Source of the DNA: Mycobacterium paraseoulense
GTDB taxonomy: Bacteria; Actinomycetota; Actinomycetes; Mycobacteriales; Mycobacteriaceae
Length of the DNA: 64,000 nt
Reading direction: 5' to 3'
Assembly (NCBI RefSeq): GCF_010731655.1
Contig: NZ_AP022619.1
Coordinates: 3,782,001-3,846,000 of the forward strand
Part shown: positions 1 to 8,114 of the stretch, in pieces
Numbering within the stretch: position 1 is the stretch's first letter
Layout of the letters: every line of letters begins with the position of its first letter
Made by a program: the position numbers and the translations under genes
Notes under the pieces: generated by a model
What the model saw: the letters and a program-made list of their open reading frames with translations, nothing else
What the model was told of the DNA's origin: nothing
Database searches by the model: none

Positions 1-129
1 GGGCCGCTGCCGCCGTTGCGGATGCAGCCCGGCGCCGAGCCGATCCTGAGCCACTATCGCGCGCTGGCCCACCAGCGCTACGGCCGCGACGTCACCTCGG
101 CCGAGCCCGCCTGGTCGACCTGGCCATGA
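1..129 (+). CDS. C-terminal end of an unidentified protein (truncated by window edge)
   Basis: The open frame enters from the left edge and ends at a TGA at 127-129, leaving 42 C-terminal residues ending in AEPAWSTWP. The TGA overlaps the ATG of the CHAT gene at 126 (ATGA), so the two are probably translationally coupled. Too little is visible to name the protein. Confidence 0.6.
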   Translation, partial: GPLPPLRMQPGAEPILSHYRALAHQRYGRDVTSAEPAWSTWP

Positions 130-1472
130 GCGACGCCGAGCGCACCACGCTGATCCTGCGGTACGCCGACGTCGGGATCGCCACCTACGCGAGCCTGCGC
201 ATCGTCGGGCAGCCGTCGCGAACCGTCAACTGGGTCATCGAAGAGCCGCTGTTGCTCGCCGCGCTGGAAGAGCTGGCGAGCGCCCTGCCCGAGCCGAACG
301 GTTCCGAGGGCCGGCGGGACGCCATCGCACGCGCCCTGACCACCGGGCCGTTCGCGGCGGCCGAGAGCGAGCTCACGCTCGCCTACATCCTCGGGGTGCT
401 GCTGATCGGCTCCGCCGGCTGGCAGCTGCTGACCGAGTGCGTCGCCACGCCGCGGGCGGTCCTGTTCGTCTCGCCGAGCGCGCGGCTGGCGCGCGTCCCG
501 TGGGGACTGCTGGCGGTGCCGAAATCGGGGCCCAGCAAGGAAGAGCTGGTGCGCGCCCGTCAGGAGGCGATCACCGCCAGCGGCCGGGCCGCGGCCCGGA
601 TCCCGTGGCAGCTCGCCGACATCGCGCAGCACACCGACGGCCACCGGCTGATGGAGCTGGCCGACGTCCTGATGGCGGTGCCGCCGAACATCGTGCACTC
701 GCCGCGGGTGCCGGCCGGATGGGACGTCAGGAGAAACGGCCCGCCGCTGCTGGTTCTGGACCCCCGGGTGCCGGGGCAGCGGCCGGACTCGCCGCTGGGT
801 TCGGTGCTCGGCAGGCCGTCGCCCGAAACCCCGTTGGCGCGGCACTTCACCGAGGTGCTGCGGCACCGGCCCGTGCTACCGGCCGTCGACGCCGCGGTCG
901 ACCTGTTCCGCCGCCAGGACGCCGATCGGACGTGGCTGGCCAAGCTGCTCGCCCAGGCCCCGAGCCGGCTCCTGTATGTGGGGCACGCGAGTTCGGCCGA
1001 GGGACAAGCCGATCGGGCCGCGCTGCACCTCGCGGATACGGCCGAAACCCCGGGCGACGCCGACCCGATCGGTGATCACCGCCCGCTGACCGCCTCTGAC
1101 CTGATGGCCCTGCAATTGCCGATGCCGCCGCGGGTGGCCCTGCTCGCGTGCGGGTCGGGTGGGGACTACCAATTCGACGAGGCCACCGGGCTGGTGGCGG
1201 CCATGGTCCTGGGTGGCGCACAGCTGGTGACGGCCACCCTGTGGTCGCTGCCGACCACCGCGGCGTACCGGCAGTTCGCCACGGCGGCCGGCGATCCGAT
1301 GGCCGACGTCGTGGCCGCCGTGGATCGCGCCCTTGACGCCGAAACAGACGCCGGGTGCGCGGTGAACCTCTGGCAGCGCGAGCAGATGCGCCGCTGGCGC
1401 GACGGCGATCCGGGGGCCAGCCCGGTGTATTGGGGTGCGGTGGTCAGCTTCGCGGTGGACGGCGCGCGCTAG
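126..1472 (+). CDS. CHAT-domain (caspase-like) protein
   Basis: A 448-residue protein whose C-terminal half is a CHAT domain, the caspase-like cysteine-protease fold found in separase relatives and in bacterial conflict or signalling proteins. The expected dyad is visible: His287 in YVGHAS and Cys342 in LLACGSG, followed by the family-typical stretch with GLVAAMVLGGA and TLWSLP (about 355-375). Residues 1-250 match no domain I recognise. The ATG at 126 overlaps the upstream stop by 4 bp, so it shares an operon with the truncated first gene. Proteolytic activity is inferred from the intact dyad; substrate and partners are unknown. No signal peptide is seen, so it is probably cytosolic. Confidence 0.85.
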   Translation: MSDAERTTLILRYADVGIATYASLRIVGQPSRTVNWVIEEPLLLAALEELASALPEPNGSEGRRDAIARALTTGPFAAAESELTLAYILGVLLIGSAGWQLLTECVATPRAVLFVSPSARLARVPWGLLAVPKSGPSKEELVRARQEAITASGRAAARIPWQLADIAQHTDGHRLMELADVLMAVPPNIVHSPRVPAGWDVRRNGPPLLVLDPRVPGQRPDSPLGSVLGRPSPETPLARHFTEVLRHRPVLPAVDAAVDLFRRQDADRTWLAKLLAQAPSRLLYVGHASSAEGQADRAALHLADTAETPGDADPIGDHRPLTASDLMALQLPMPPRVALLACGSGGDYQFDEATGLVAAMVLGGAQLVTATLWSLPTTAAYRQFATAAGDPMADVVAAVDRALDAETDAGCAVNLWQREQMRRWRDGDPGASPVYWGAVVSFAVDGAR

Positions 1473-1473
1473 C

Positions 1474-1773
1474 TCACAGCGACGCCACGAACGCCGCGTG
1501 CACCGCAAGCACGTCGTCGGGCAGCGAAAGTTCCTCGCGCGCAGCGGGATCGAACGCCACCAGGACGACCAGGCCGGGACGCAGCACCGACACGTCGAGG
1601 CCGTCGCCGCAGCGGGCCAGCTTGCCGATGAAGGTCTCCCCGGAGACGGCGACCACCTCGATGAACACCTGACGCTCGACCGCGCGCACGGTGCCGACCC
1701 CGACGGCGCGGTCGGCGGCGCCCCGCCGCCGCGGGGGCCTGAACCGGTCAACGAGCGCCAACAGCTTCCTCAT
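1474..1773 (-). CDS. Small conserved-looking protein of unknown function
   Basis: A 99-residue protein starting MRKLLALVDRF and ending in HAAFVASL. The start is the ATG at 1773; a TTG at 1812 would add 13 residues but looks less natural. The central part (about 25-80) alternates hydrophobic and polar residues as in a small beta-barrel, with motifs VGVGTVRAV and ETFIGKLARCGDGLDV. This faintly recalls an OB-like fold, but that is a guess. It converges on the CHAT gene, leaving 1 nt between the stops, and is divergent from the gene at 1857, so it separates those two transcription units. Confidence 0.6.
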   Translation of the reverse strand: MRKLLALVDRFRPPRRRGAADRAVGVGTVRAVERQVFIEVVAVSGETFIGKLARCGDGLDVSVLRPGLVVLVAFDPAAREELSLPDDVLAVHAAFVASL

Positions 1774-1856
1774 CCGACCACGGTGCAGCCGCCCGCCGGC
1801 TACCGAACCCAAGTTTTCGGCTGCCGCGTTTCGCGCGGTGCCCCTATTCTGTGCAG

Positions 1857-3173
1857 ATGAGCGCCGATTCGGAGCTGGCCGTCGCGGTCGGCCACCCTCG
1901 CCGGTCGGTGATCGACGCGGCGTGGCGGGCGATCGGCCCCGGGGTGGAGGTGCTCAGCAGCGACGACGGCGGGCCGTTGAGCCGCACCGTCAAACGCATC
2001 ATCGATCCGTTGGTGCTGCGACTGCGGACGAACCCGCAATACTCGGCTCCCGTCGTCACCCCCGAGGCCGCCGCGGCCATGCGCGAGTTGATCGTCGGCA
2101 GTGGCACCGAATTGCGCGCCGCCGCAGCATGGTTCGACGTCCTCAAGATGGAGCGCCGCAGGCAGCGCATCCGCACTGGAAACGCCCAGGAGCTGTACTT
2201 CCCGGTGTGCTTCGAGCTCGCGGTGACGAAAGGCCCACCGGCACCGCATGATCGCGAGACGGCGGCCACGGTGCTGGGTGACATCCACCAGGGCCGCGAT
2301 CGCACCGCGATCGAGGTGCTGCACCAGTACGTGGCCGATTCCGAAGCGGTCGCCAAGCTGGCCGACCAGCTCGACCGCAGCTGGCGCGACGTGCGGGCCG
2401 GCGGCGACACCGTCACCGAACCGTTCCTGGCCGAGTTGGCCACCGTGCTCGGACCGGCCAGCAGCCACCGCAGCGCGACGGGCCGGCAACGCGTCTGGTC
2501 GGCGATGATCGCCGACGCCACCCCGTACAACCTGGGCGCGCTGGCCCGGGTCGAGGCGGCCGAATTGCCGTGGTCGATCGTCGACCTGGGATTGAGTTCG
2601 GCTGCGCCACAACGGCCCCCGCGCGTCATCGGCGGCACCGACAGCGACCGCCCGCTGGACCGCAGCGTGGTGGACCGGGTTCGCGCCACGCTGCGCCGCG
2701 CCCTGGACCGCGACGCGTTGCCCGATATCCCCCTGCTCTGCGAGGAGGAGGTCGACAGGGCCTGCGCGCCCTGGGGGCTGCTGGCCGAGGACAAACAGGC
2801 CACCCTCGTCGCGGGCATCGAGATCGCGGTCGAGCTGGCCCCGTTGGACCCGTCCGCCGCCAGCCGCTACGCCCTGGCGGCGCAGATTCAGGCCCGCCTG
2901 CGCAAAGAGGCCTACGTGCTGCACGCGCGGCGCTACCTCGCCGAGGGCGGCCCGATCCACCCGCGCCAGCGGCAGGTGGTCGACGACCTCGCCGCGTACG
3001 CGCAGCCCTACCTGAGCCGATTGTGGGCGCGGCTGCATGGGCGCGACGTGTGGCAGGAGCCCTGCGACGACGTCGATGACGTGCGATCGCTGCTCGAGGG
3101 GGTGGCGCGCTCGGTGAGCCTGGACCACCGGCAGCGGATCAAGGCGATGCTGGAATTGCAGGTGGCCGGATGA
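1857..3173 (+). CDS. Hypothetical protein, 438 aa, first of a coupled pair
   Basis: I do not recognise this protein. The ATG at 1857 (MSADSELAV) was chosen; an in-frame GTG at 1851 adds only two residues. It is acidic and mostly alpha-helical in appearance, with Arg/Lys-rich patches (WFDVLKMERRRQRIR near residue 100) and no signal peptide or membrane segment. Its stop overlaps the ATG of the next gene (ATGA at 3170), so the two proteins are made together and may act together. GC-skewed codon use matches the neighbours. A role linked to the adjacent CHAT protein is possible only by proximity. Confidence 0.75.
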   Translation: MSADSELAVAVGHPRRSVIDAAWRAIGPGVEVLSSDDGGPLSRTVKRIIDPLVLRLRTNPQYSAPVVTPEAAAAMRELIVGSGTELRAAAAWFDVLKMERRRQRIRTGNAQELYFPVCFELAVTKGPPAPHDRETAATVLGDIHQGRDRTAIEVLHQYVADSEAVAKLADQLDRSWRDVRAGGDTVTEPFLAELATVLGPASSHRSATGRQRVWSAMIADATPYNLGALARVEAAELPWSIVDLGLSSAAPQRPPRVIGGTDSDRPLDRSVVDRVRATLRRALDRDALPDIPLLCEEEVDRACAPWGLLAEDKQATLVAGIEIAVELAPLDPSAASRYALAAQIQARLRKEAYVLHARRYLAEGGPIHPRQRQVVDDLAAYAQPYLSRLWARLHGRDVWQEPCDDVDDVRSLLEGVARSVSLDHRQRIKAMLELQVAG

Positions 3174-4300
3174 GATTGGTTGCCGATTCCGGGTTGTGGA
3201 GCACCGGACCCGTCAGCGAGGCGACGCCGCTGGCCGTGGTCCTGGAGGTCAGTGGGGCGGTGCTGTCGTGGACCCTGGACGAGCCGGACGATGCGGCCAC
3301 CCACATCACGTTCACGGATCTCCGGCGCGCCGACTGGCTTTGGCGGGTGCTCGGTGAATCCGGCCACGTCGCCCTGGTTTCCACGGTGGGACCGGCGGAC
3401 GAACCGCGCGGTATCGAACTGGCCGGGGTGGACATCCTGCCGGGTTCGCTGAGGCCGCTGCGCAGGCTGGCCCTGGGCCATTGGCTGCGGCGCTGGTGGC
3501 CCGCCAGCCAGCGCGAGGGCATCGCCGGCCTCGACCGCGCGTTGTTGGACCTCGAGGTCGCGCTGCTGACCACCGGCGCACAGGGCTTCCTCGCCGACGA
3601 CACGTTCGATTCGGACGTCGCGGGGCTGCTGGTGCCGCACGCCGCAGCCCTGGCCGCGCACGCCGCCGAGGGTGACCCGCGCGCGCTCGAACTCGTGCGG
3701 GCGGGCGCCGCCCTGGCCGACGAGGTGGGGGTGGACGGCCCCGGCTGGCCGGAACTGTTCGCCGCCCTTGACGATTCGGACCTGACGCCGGCGCCGCCGA
3801 GCGGGCGCCGCGACGACTACGCGCTGGCCGCCGGGGCTGGCGCGGCCCCGCGCGCCGCGGCGCCGATCGCCCGCGGCACCGCGTCCGTCAACTGGGGTGG
3901 GGTTCCGCCCGCGATCTTCGACGCGGGCGAGAACACCGTCGACTGGACGGTCGAGGCGGCCGGGCCGGGGGTCGTCGCCGTCGTGCGGGCGGCCGTCATC
4001 GGGCCGGACGCACCGACCGGTGTCGCGGTGCGACTGCGCTCCGGGGCCATCTCCGGTACCGGCGCCCTGGACGCCGACGGCCGCGCAACCCTCCCCCTGG
4101 TCGACGGCCAGCGAGGTCCGCTCACGGAATCGGCGGCGTGGGACCACGATTGGGCGGCGCCGTCGGTGCTCGTCGGGGCCGAGACGACGGAGTCGCCCGA
4201 AATCCGGGAACGCGTGCGGCGGTGGGCCAGGGCGCGGTTGGACCGGCCGGCCGACGACGCCTTCCTCGCCGAAATCCTGGCGGCCGAATCCGCCTATTAA
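3170..4300 (+). CDS. Hypothetical protein, 376 aa, second of a coupled pair
   Basis: An unrecognised soluble protein. The N-terminal third has several Trp residues (SGLWSTG, LSWTLDEP, DWLWRVL) and looks beta-rich. The middle (about 100-220) is helical and Ala/Leu-rich. A beta-rich segment from about 245 (VNWGGVPPAIFDAGENTVDW) runs into a final helix with RERVRRWARARL. No catalytic motif is evident. Translation is coupled to the preceding gene by an ATGA overlap. Downstream, 29 bp separate it from the oxidoreductase at 4330. Confidence 0.75.
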   Translation: MRLVADSGLWSTGPVSEATPLAVVLEVSGAVLSWTLDEPDDAATHITFTDLRRADWLWRVLGESGHVALVSTVGPADEPRGIELAGVDILPGSLRPLRRLALGHWLRRWWPASQREGIAGLDRALLDLEVALLTTGAQGFLADDTFDSDVAGLLVPHAAALAAHAAEGDPRALELVRAGAALADEVGVDGPGWPELFAALDDSDLTPAPPSGRRDDYALAAGAGAAPRAAAPIARGTASVNWGGVPPAIFDAGENTVDWTVEAAGPGVVAVVRAAVIGPDAPTGVAVRLRSGAISGTGALDADGRATLPLVDGQRGPLTESAAWDHDWAAPSVLVGAETTESPEIRERVRRWARARLDRPADDAFLAEILAAESAY

Positions 4301-4329
4301 CGGAGCCCTCGATTCCCTATGCTGAGCGA

Positions 4330-5397
4330 GTGCCAAACAACTATCGAGTGGTCCAGTGGAACACCGGCAATGTCGGCAAGAGCTCACTGAAGTCCATCGT
4401 CACCAACCCAACGCTGGAACTGGTGGGCTGCTATGCCTGGTCGGCGGAGAAGGTGGGCCGCGACGCCGGCGAACTCGTCGGCATCCCGCCGCTGGGCGTG
4501 GCGGCCACCAATGACGTCGACGCGCTGCTGGCGCTGAAACCGGACTGCGTGGTCTACAACCCGATGTGGATCGACGTCGACGAGCTGGTCCGCATCCTGT
4601 CCGCGGGCGTCAACGTGGTGACCACGGCGTCCTTCATCACCGGCGGAAACCTCGGCCGCGGGCGCGCCAGGATCGCGGACGCCTGCGAGAAGGGCGGCGC
4701 CACCATGTTCGGCTCCGGGGTCAGCCCCGGCTTCGCCGAGCTGCTCGCCATCGTGTCGGCGATGGTGTGCAACCGGATCGACAAGGTCACGGTCAACGAG
4801 GCCGCCGACACCACGTTCTACGACTCCCCGGAGACCGAGAAGCCGGTGGGCTTCGGTCAGCCGATCGATCACCCCGAGCTGCAGGCGATGGCGGCCCAGG
4901 GGACCGCGATCTTCGGCGAGGCCGTCCGCCTGGTGGGCGACGCGCTGGGCGTCGAGCTCGACGAGGTGCGCTGCGTGGCCGAGTTCGCCCAGACCACGGC
5001 GGATCTCGAGATGGCGTCCTGGACGATTCCCGCGGGATGCGTGGCGGGGGTGTACATCAGCTGGCAGGGCGTCGTCGGCGACACCACCCTGATCGACCTG
5101 AACGTCCGGTGGCGCAAGGGGCAGACGCTGGAACCCGACTGGAAGATCGAGCAGGACGGCTGGGTCATCCAGATCGACGGGCAGCCGACGGTGACCACCA
5201 AGGTCGGCTTCCTGCCTCCGCCCTACTTCGAGGCCACCACGATCGAGGAGTTCATGGACCTCGGTCACATCATGACCGCGATGCCCGCGATCAACGCCAT
5301 CCCGGCCGTCGTCGCCGCGGCGCCCGGCATCGTCACCTACGCCGACCTCCCGCTGACACTGCCGCGCGGGAACGCCTGTGTCAGCATGAAGCGGTGA
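4330..5397 (+). CDS. NAD(P)-dependent oxidoreductase of the dihydrodipicolinate reductase / 2,4-diaminopentanoate dehydrogenase-like family
   Basis: A 355-residue protein starting at GTG 4330 (MPNNYRVVQWNTG); a nearby ATG at 4319 is out of frame. Residues 6-20 carry a Rossmann nucleotide-binding turn (QWNTGNVGKSS) of the DapB type. The rest matches the DAP-dehydrogenase C-terminal architecture, with DCVVYNPMW near 75 and SGVSPGFAELL near 130. Mycobacteria carry many such paralogues of unknown substrate; a second lies at 34426. Reduction of an imine- or keto-type substrate with NAD(P)H is the family inference. Its TGA overlaps the GTG start of the cutinase gene (GTGA), so the two are co-transcribed. 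Confidence 0.8.
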   Translation: MPNNYRVVQWNTGNVGKSSLKSIVTNPTLELVGCYAWSAEKVGRDAGELVGIPPLGVAATNDVDALLALKPDCVVYNPMWIDVDELVRILSAGVNVVTTASFITGGNLGRGRARIADACEKGGATMFGSGVSPGFAELLAIVSAMVCNRIDKVTVNEAADTTFYDSPETEKPVGFGQPIDHPELQAMAAQGTAIFGEAVRLVGDALGVELDEVRCVAEFAQTTADLEMASWTIPAGCVAGVYISWQGVVGDTTLIDLNVRWRKGQTLEPDWKIEQDGWVIQIDGQPTVTTKVGFLPPPYFEATTIEEFMDLGHIMTAMPAINAIPAVVAAAPGIVTYADLPLTLPRGNACVSMKR

Positions 5398-6050
5398 TCG
5401 CGCCGCCCTTCTTTCGCAACCTCTTTCGCGCCGCCGGCGTTGCGGCCGCGGTGAGTGCGGCGGCGGTAGGCGGCCCCGTCGACGTCCCCCCCGCTGATGC
5501 CGATCCGTGCCCGGACGTCGAGGTGGTGTTCGCCCGCGGCACCGGGCAGGCGGCCGGCGTCGGCCCGGTGGGTCAGGCGTTCATCGACTCGCTCGGGCCG
5601 CAGCTCGGCGGCCGGTCGATGGACGTCTACGCGGTGAATTACCCGGCGACAACGGCTTTCGCGACGAGCGCCCAGGCCGGCTCCGAAGACACCGTCGCCC
5701 ACGTGCAGGACATGATCGCCCGGTGCCCCCGCACCCGGTTGGTGCTGGGCGGGTTCTCCCAGGGCGCCGGCGTGATGGATCTGGCCACCAAGGCCCTGCC
5801 GCAGCAGGCGGACGACCACGTCGCGGCGATCGCCGTCTTCGGCAATCCGACCAGCCCGCTCGCGGGCAGCCTCGCCGGCACGGTGTTCCCGCCGATCGGC
5901 CCGCCCTACGCCGCGAAGACCATCGACGAGTGCGCCGCCGGCGACCCGGCGTGCTCCGATGGCTCCCACATCAACGTCTTCGCGCACGGCTCGTATGTGC
6001 AGTCGGGGATGACGGCTCAGGCGGCGAACTTCGTCGCCGCCCGGTTATAG
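5394..6050 (+). CDS. Secreted cutinase-family esterase (Culp-type)
   Basis: A 218-residue secreted serine esterase. The GTG at 5394 overlaps the preceding stop. An N-terminal hydrophobic segment (about 10-28, FRAAGVAAAVSAAAVGG) acts as signal peptide ahead of the mature start ADPCPDVEVVFARGTG, the classical cutinase beginning. The catalytic triad is visible: Ser122 in GGFSQGAG, Asp184 in CAAGDPAC, His198 in FAHGSYVQSG, with the cysteines of the usual two disulfides. Mycobacterial Culp proteins hydrolyse lipid or phospholipid esters rather than plant cutin. It overlaps the convergent beta-lactamase-fold gene by 6 bp. Confidence 0.92.
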   Translation: MIAPPFFRNLFRAAGVAAAVSAAAVGGPVDVPPADADPCPDVEVVFARGTGQAAGVGPVGQAFIDSLGPQLGGRSMDVYAVNYPATTAFATSAQAGSEDTVAHVQDMIARCPRTRLVLGGFSQGAGVMDLATKALPQQADDHVAAIAVFGNPTSPLAGSLAGTVFPPIGPPYAAKTIDECAAGDPACSDGSHINVFAHGSYVQSGMTAQAANFVAARL

Positions 6051-7394
6051 GGCCGCCTTGCGGCGGGTGGGCTTGGCGTAGCCGGCGCCGAGCTGCGGCA
6101 CCGGCAGCGGACCCTGATCACGGGCGGCCAGGATGGCGTTGCGCAGCGGACGCGCCAGTCCCGCAAAGGATCCCATGTCGAACAGCAGCGGCGTCAGCAA
6201 CCGGTTGTGGACGAAGCCGAAGGAGCTGCCCGCTTCGGGGTCGGCCCAGCCGAGCGTCCCACCGAGACCGACGTGGCCGAAACCGCGCAGCAGGCCGGGC
6301 ACCGGCGATTCGTGGTAACCGAGGTGAAACGGCATGGGCACCACCATGTTCGCGTCCGGCCACTTGCGCCGCGCCCGTCCCGCCAGGCCGCGCGCCAGCT
6401 CCTCGGACAGATATTTCTTGCCGTCGATGCGACCGTAGTTGGCCAGCGCGGCGTACATCTTCGCCAGCCCGCGGCCGGTGACCACGCCGTTGGCGGCGGG
6501 GACCTCCCCGTCGAGGAAGGGGGTGTCGCCCTTGATCAGCGAGACGACGCCGGGGAAGTACATCGCACCCAGCGCGCCGGAGAAAGGCAGGCCCGCCACC
6601 TTCGGGGCGATGAAGTTGAACACCGGCGCGCGTAACCTGCCCTGCGGCAGCAGGACCTCCGCGGGTGTGGTCGGCGAGCCTTCCGGGGGGCGGCCGAGGT
6701 GCAGGCCGTCGGTGTCGAGCGGGCGCGCGACCTCCTGGCGGATCAGTTCCCGCATGCCCTTGCCCGTCACCGCCCTGGCCAGACCGGACAGCAGCCAGCC
6801 GTAGGTCAATGCGTGATACGCCTGCACCCCTCGCAGATGGTCGACCGGCGCGGCGGCGAGGCGCTCCTCCATCAGGAAGTGGTCCATCAACTGCGCCTTG
6901 GTGACCCCGCGCAGGTGCGACAGCCCGGAGCGGTGCCGCAGGACGTCGCGAACGGTGATCTCGGCCTTGCCGTTGGCCGCGAACTCGGGCCAGTATTCGG
7001 CCACGGGCTCGTCGTAGGAGAGCAGGCCGCGGTCGGCCAGCCGATGGATGACCGTCGAGGCGACACCCTTGGTCGCCGAGAACACCATCGCGCCGGTGTC
7101 GGCGCTCCAGCGCCGGCCGCCGGCCCGGTCCGACCATCCCGTCCAGACGTCGACGACCGGCACGCCGTCGATGTAGACGCTCAGCGCTCCGCCACCGAAC
7201 CTGCGCCCGGGGAACAGCTGCGCGAACAGCTTGACGACGTTGCCGAAATGCGGGTCGGCCGCCCCGGAGACGCCGCGCGGCAGACCGTCGTCGGTGACCA
7301 GAAGACCCGCCGGTGTCCCGGTGCCGCGCCGCGCCGTTGCCACGAGCACGAAGCTATCAGTCGCCCCCGCGCAACGGTTCGGATTCTCCCGCAC
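6045..7394 (-). CDS. Serine hydrolase of the beta-lactamase class C / EstB esterase fold
   Basis: A 449-residue protein of the beta-lactamase superfamily (the LipD/LipE/LipL type of mycobacterial esterase). The nucleophile motif S-x-x-K is seen as Ser106-A-T-Lys109 in VFSATKG, and the tyrosine motif falls around Tyr198 in ALTYGW. A Gly-rich loop GFGHVGLGG lies near the C-terminus, where the third motif is expected. The start is a GTG at 7394, 3 nt after the TetR stop; later GTG codons around residues 16-18 are also possible. No clear signal peptide. Co-transcribed with the upstream TetR gene and probably controlled by it. Carboxylesterase activity is more likely than beta-lactam hydrolysis. 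Confidence 0.85.
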   Translation of the reverse strand: MRENPNRCAGATDSFVLVATARRGTGTPAGLLVTDDGLPRGVSGAADPHFGNVVKLFAQLFPGRRFGGGALSVYIDGVPVVDVWTGWSDRAGGRRWSADTGAMVFSATKGVASTVIHRLADRGLLSYDEPVAEYWPEFAANGKAEITVRDVLRHRSGLSHLRGVTKAQLMDHFLMEERLAAAPVDHLRGVQAYHALTYGWLLSGLARAVTGKGMRELIRQEVARPLDTDGLHLGRPPEGSPTTPAEVLLPQGRLRAPVFNFIAPKVAGLPFSGALGAMYFPGVVSLIKGDTPFLDGEVPAANGVVTGRGLAKMYAALANYGRIDGKKYLSEELARGLAGRARRKWPDANMVVPMPFHLGYHESPVPGLLRGFGHVGLGGTLGWADPEAGSSFGFVHNRLLTPLLFDMGSFAGLARPLRNAILAARDQGPLPVPQLGAGYAKPTRRKAAL

Positions 7395-7397
7395 CGA

Positions 7398-7991
7398 TCA
7401 GCGCAGGATTCCGCCGAGGATCGCGTCGAGGAGCCCGTCGAATTCGGTGGCCCGCGGTCGGTTCGCCGGCGTGCGGCTCAACAGCCGCAGCAGCAGAGTT
7501 CCGATCAGCGCGTTCGCGACGGCGTCGATGTCGGCATCTGCATGCAATTGGGCGGCGTCGGCGGCTAGGCGCAGGCGGGCCAGCAGGCCGGCGTGCTGGG
7601 GAACGCTGAGCTGCTGGTCGAGCGCCTGGTTGTCCAACGTGCTGGCCGCGGCGGCGGCGATGAGCGCGCGAATAAGCGCCGCGCTCGCGGGGTCGGCGAT
7701 GAACTCGGCGTGCTCGACCAGCCAGCACCGCAGGTCGGCCCGCAGGTCCCCGGTGTTGGGAACCTCGAACGAGCCGCCCCTGCCGTAGGCGTCGAGGACG
7801 GCATCCGCCACCAACGGCGCCTTCGACGACCAGCGCCGGTACACGGTCTTCTTGCCCACCTTGGCGCGGGTGGCTACCCCTTCCATCGACAACTCGGCGT
7901 AGCTGCCGGCCGCCAGGAGCTCGCGGGTCGCCGCGAGGATCACGTCGTCCAGCTGCACGTCGCGTGGCCTGCCGCCCCTCGCCTCAGGCAT
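7398..7991 (-). CDS. TetR-family transcriptional regulator
   Basis: A 197-residue TetR/AcrR regulator. The N-terminal helix-turn-helix lies at about 30-55 (MEGVATRAKVGKKTVYRRW); the ligand-binding C-terminal domain follows, with Ala/Leu-rich helices. The ATG start is at 7991. It is divergent from the phosphotransferase gene (8115), and the 123-bp gap holds a perfect 33-bp inverted repeat (8056-8088) that is the obvious operator. The hydrolase gene follows 3 nt downstream in the same direction, so this regulator probably represses itself, the hydrolase and the phosphotransferase. Confidence 0.92.
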   Translation of the reverse strand: MPEARGGRPRDVQLDDVILAATRELLAAGSYAELSMEGVATRAKVGKKTVYRRWSSKAPLVADAVLDAYGRGGSFEVPNTGDLRADLRCWLVEHAEFIADPASAALIRALIAAAAASTLDNQALDQQLSVPQHAGLLARLRLAADAAQLHADADIDAVANALIGTLLLRLLSRTPANRPRATEFDGLLDAILGGILR

Positions 7992-8055
7992 GGGGCGAGC
8001 TTAGATCAGCCCCGCACTTCCGAAGGGTGCGTCGGATGCGGTAACTTGCGCTTCA

Positions 8056-8088
8056 GCCAGTAACGACACGATCCGTGTCGTTACTGGC
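8056..8088. promoter_or_regulatory. Perfect 15-bp inverted repeat, likely TetR operator
   Basis: Arms GCCAGTAACGACACG and its exact reverse complement are separated by ATC. The repeat lies centrally between the divergent TetR (start 7991) and phosphotransferase (start 8115) genes. The size and the core GACACG/CGTGTC suit binding of a TetR dimer or pair of dimers. No T-run follows, and both flanking genes read away from it, so a terminator is unlikely. Confidence 0.85.
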
Positions 8089-8114
8089 ATACCAGGTCGA
8101 CGACGGGATCCTGA

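Noticed and set aside
78..866. Long antisense open frames opposite the CHAT gene and most other genes
   Set aside because: They are Arg/Pro/Gly-rich shadows produced by high GC and lack ribosome sites and recognisable motifs.
1800..3128. 442-codon minus-strand frame opposite the 1857 gene
   Set aside because: Composition is His/Gln/Gly/Arg-rich low-quality sequence; the plus-strand frame has natural protein character and an ATGA coupling.
6045..7394. Beta-lactamase
   Set aside because: S-x-x-K and Tyr motifs fit EstB/LipD-like esterases, there is no signal peptide, and the mycobacterial relatives are esterases.
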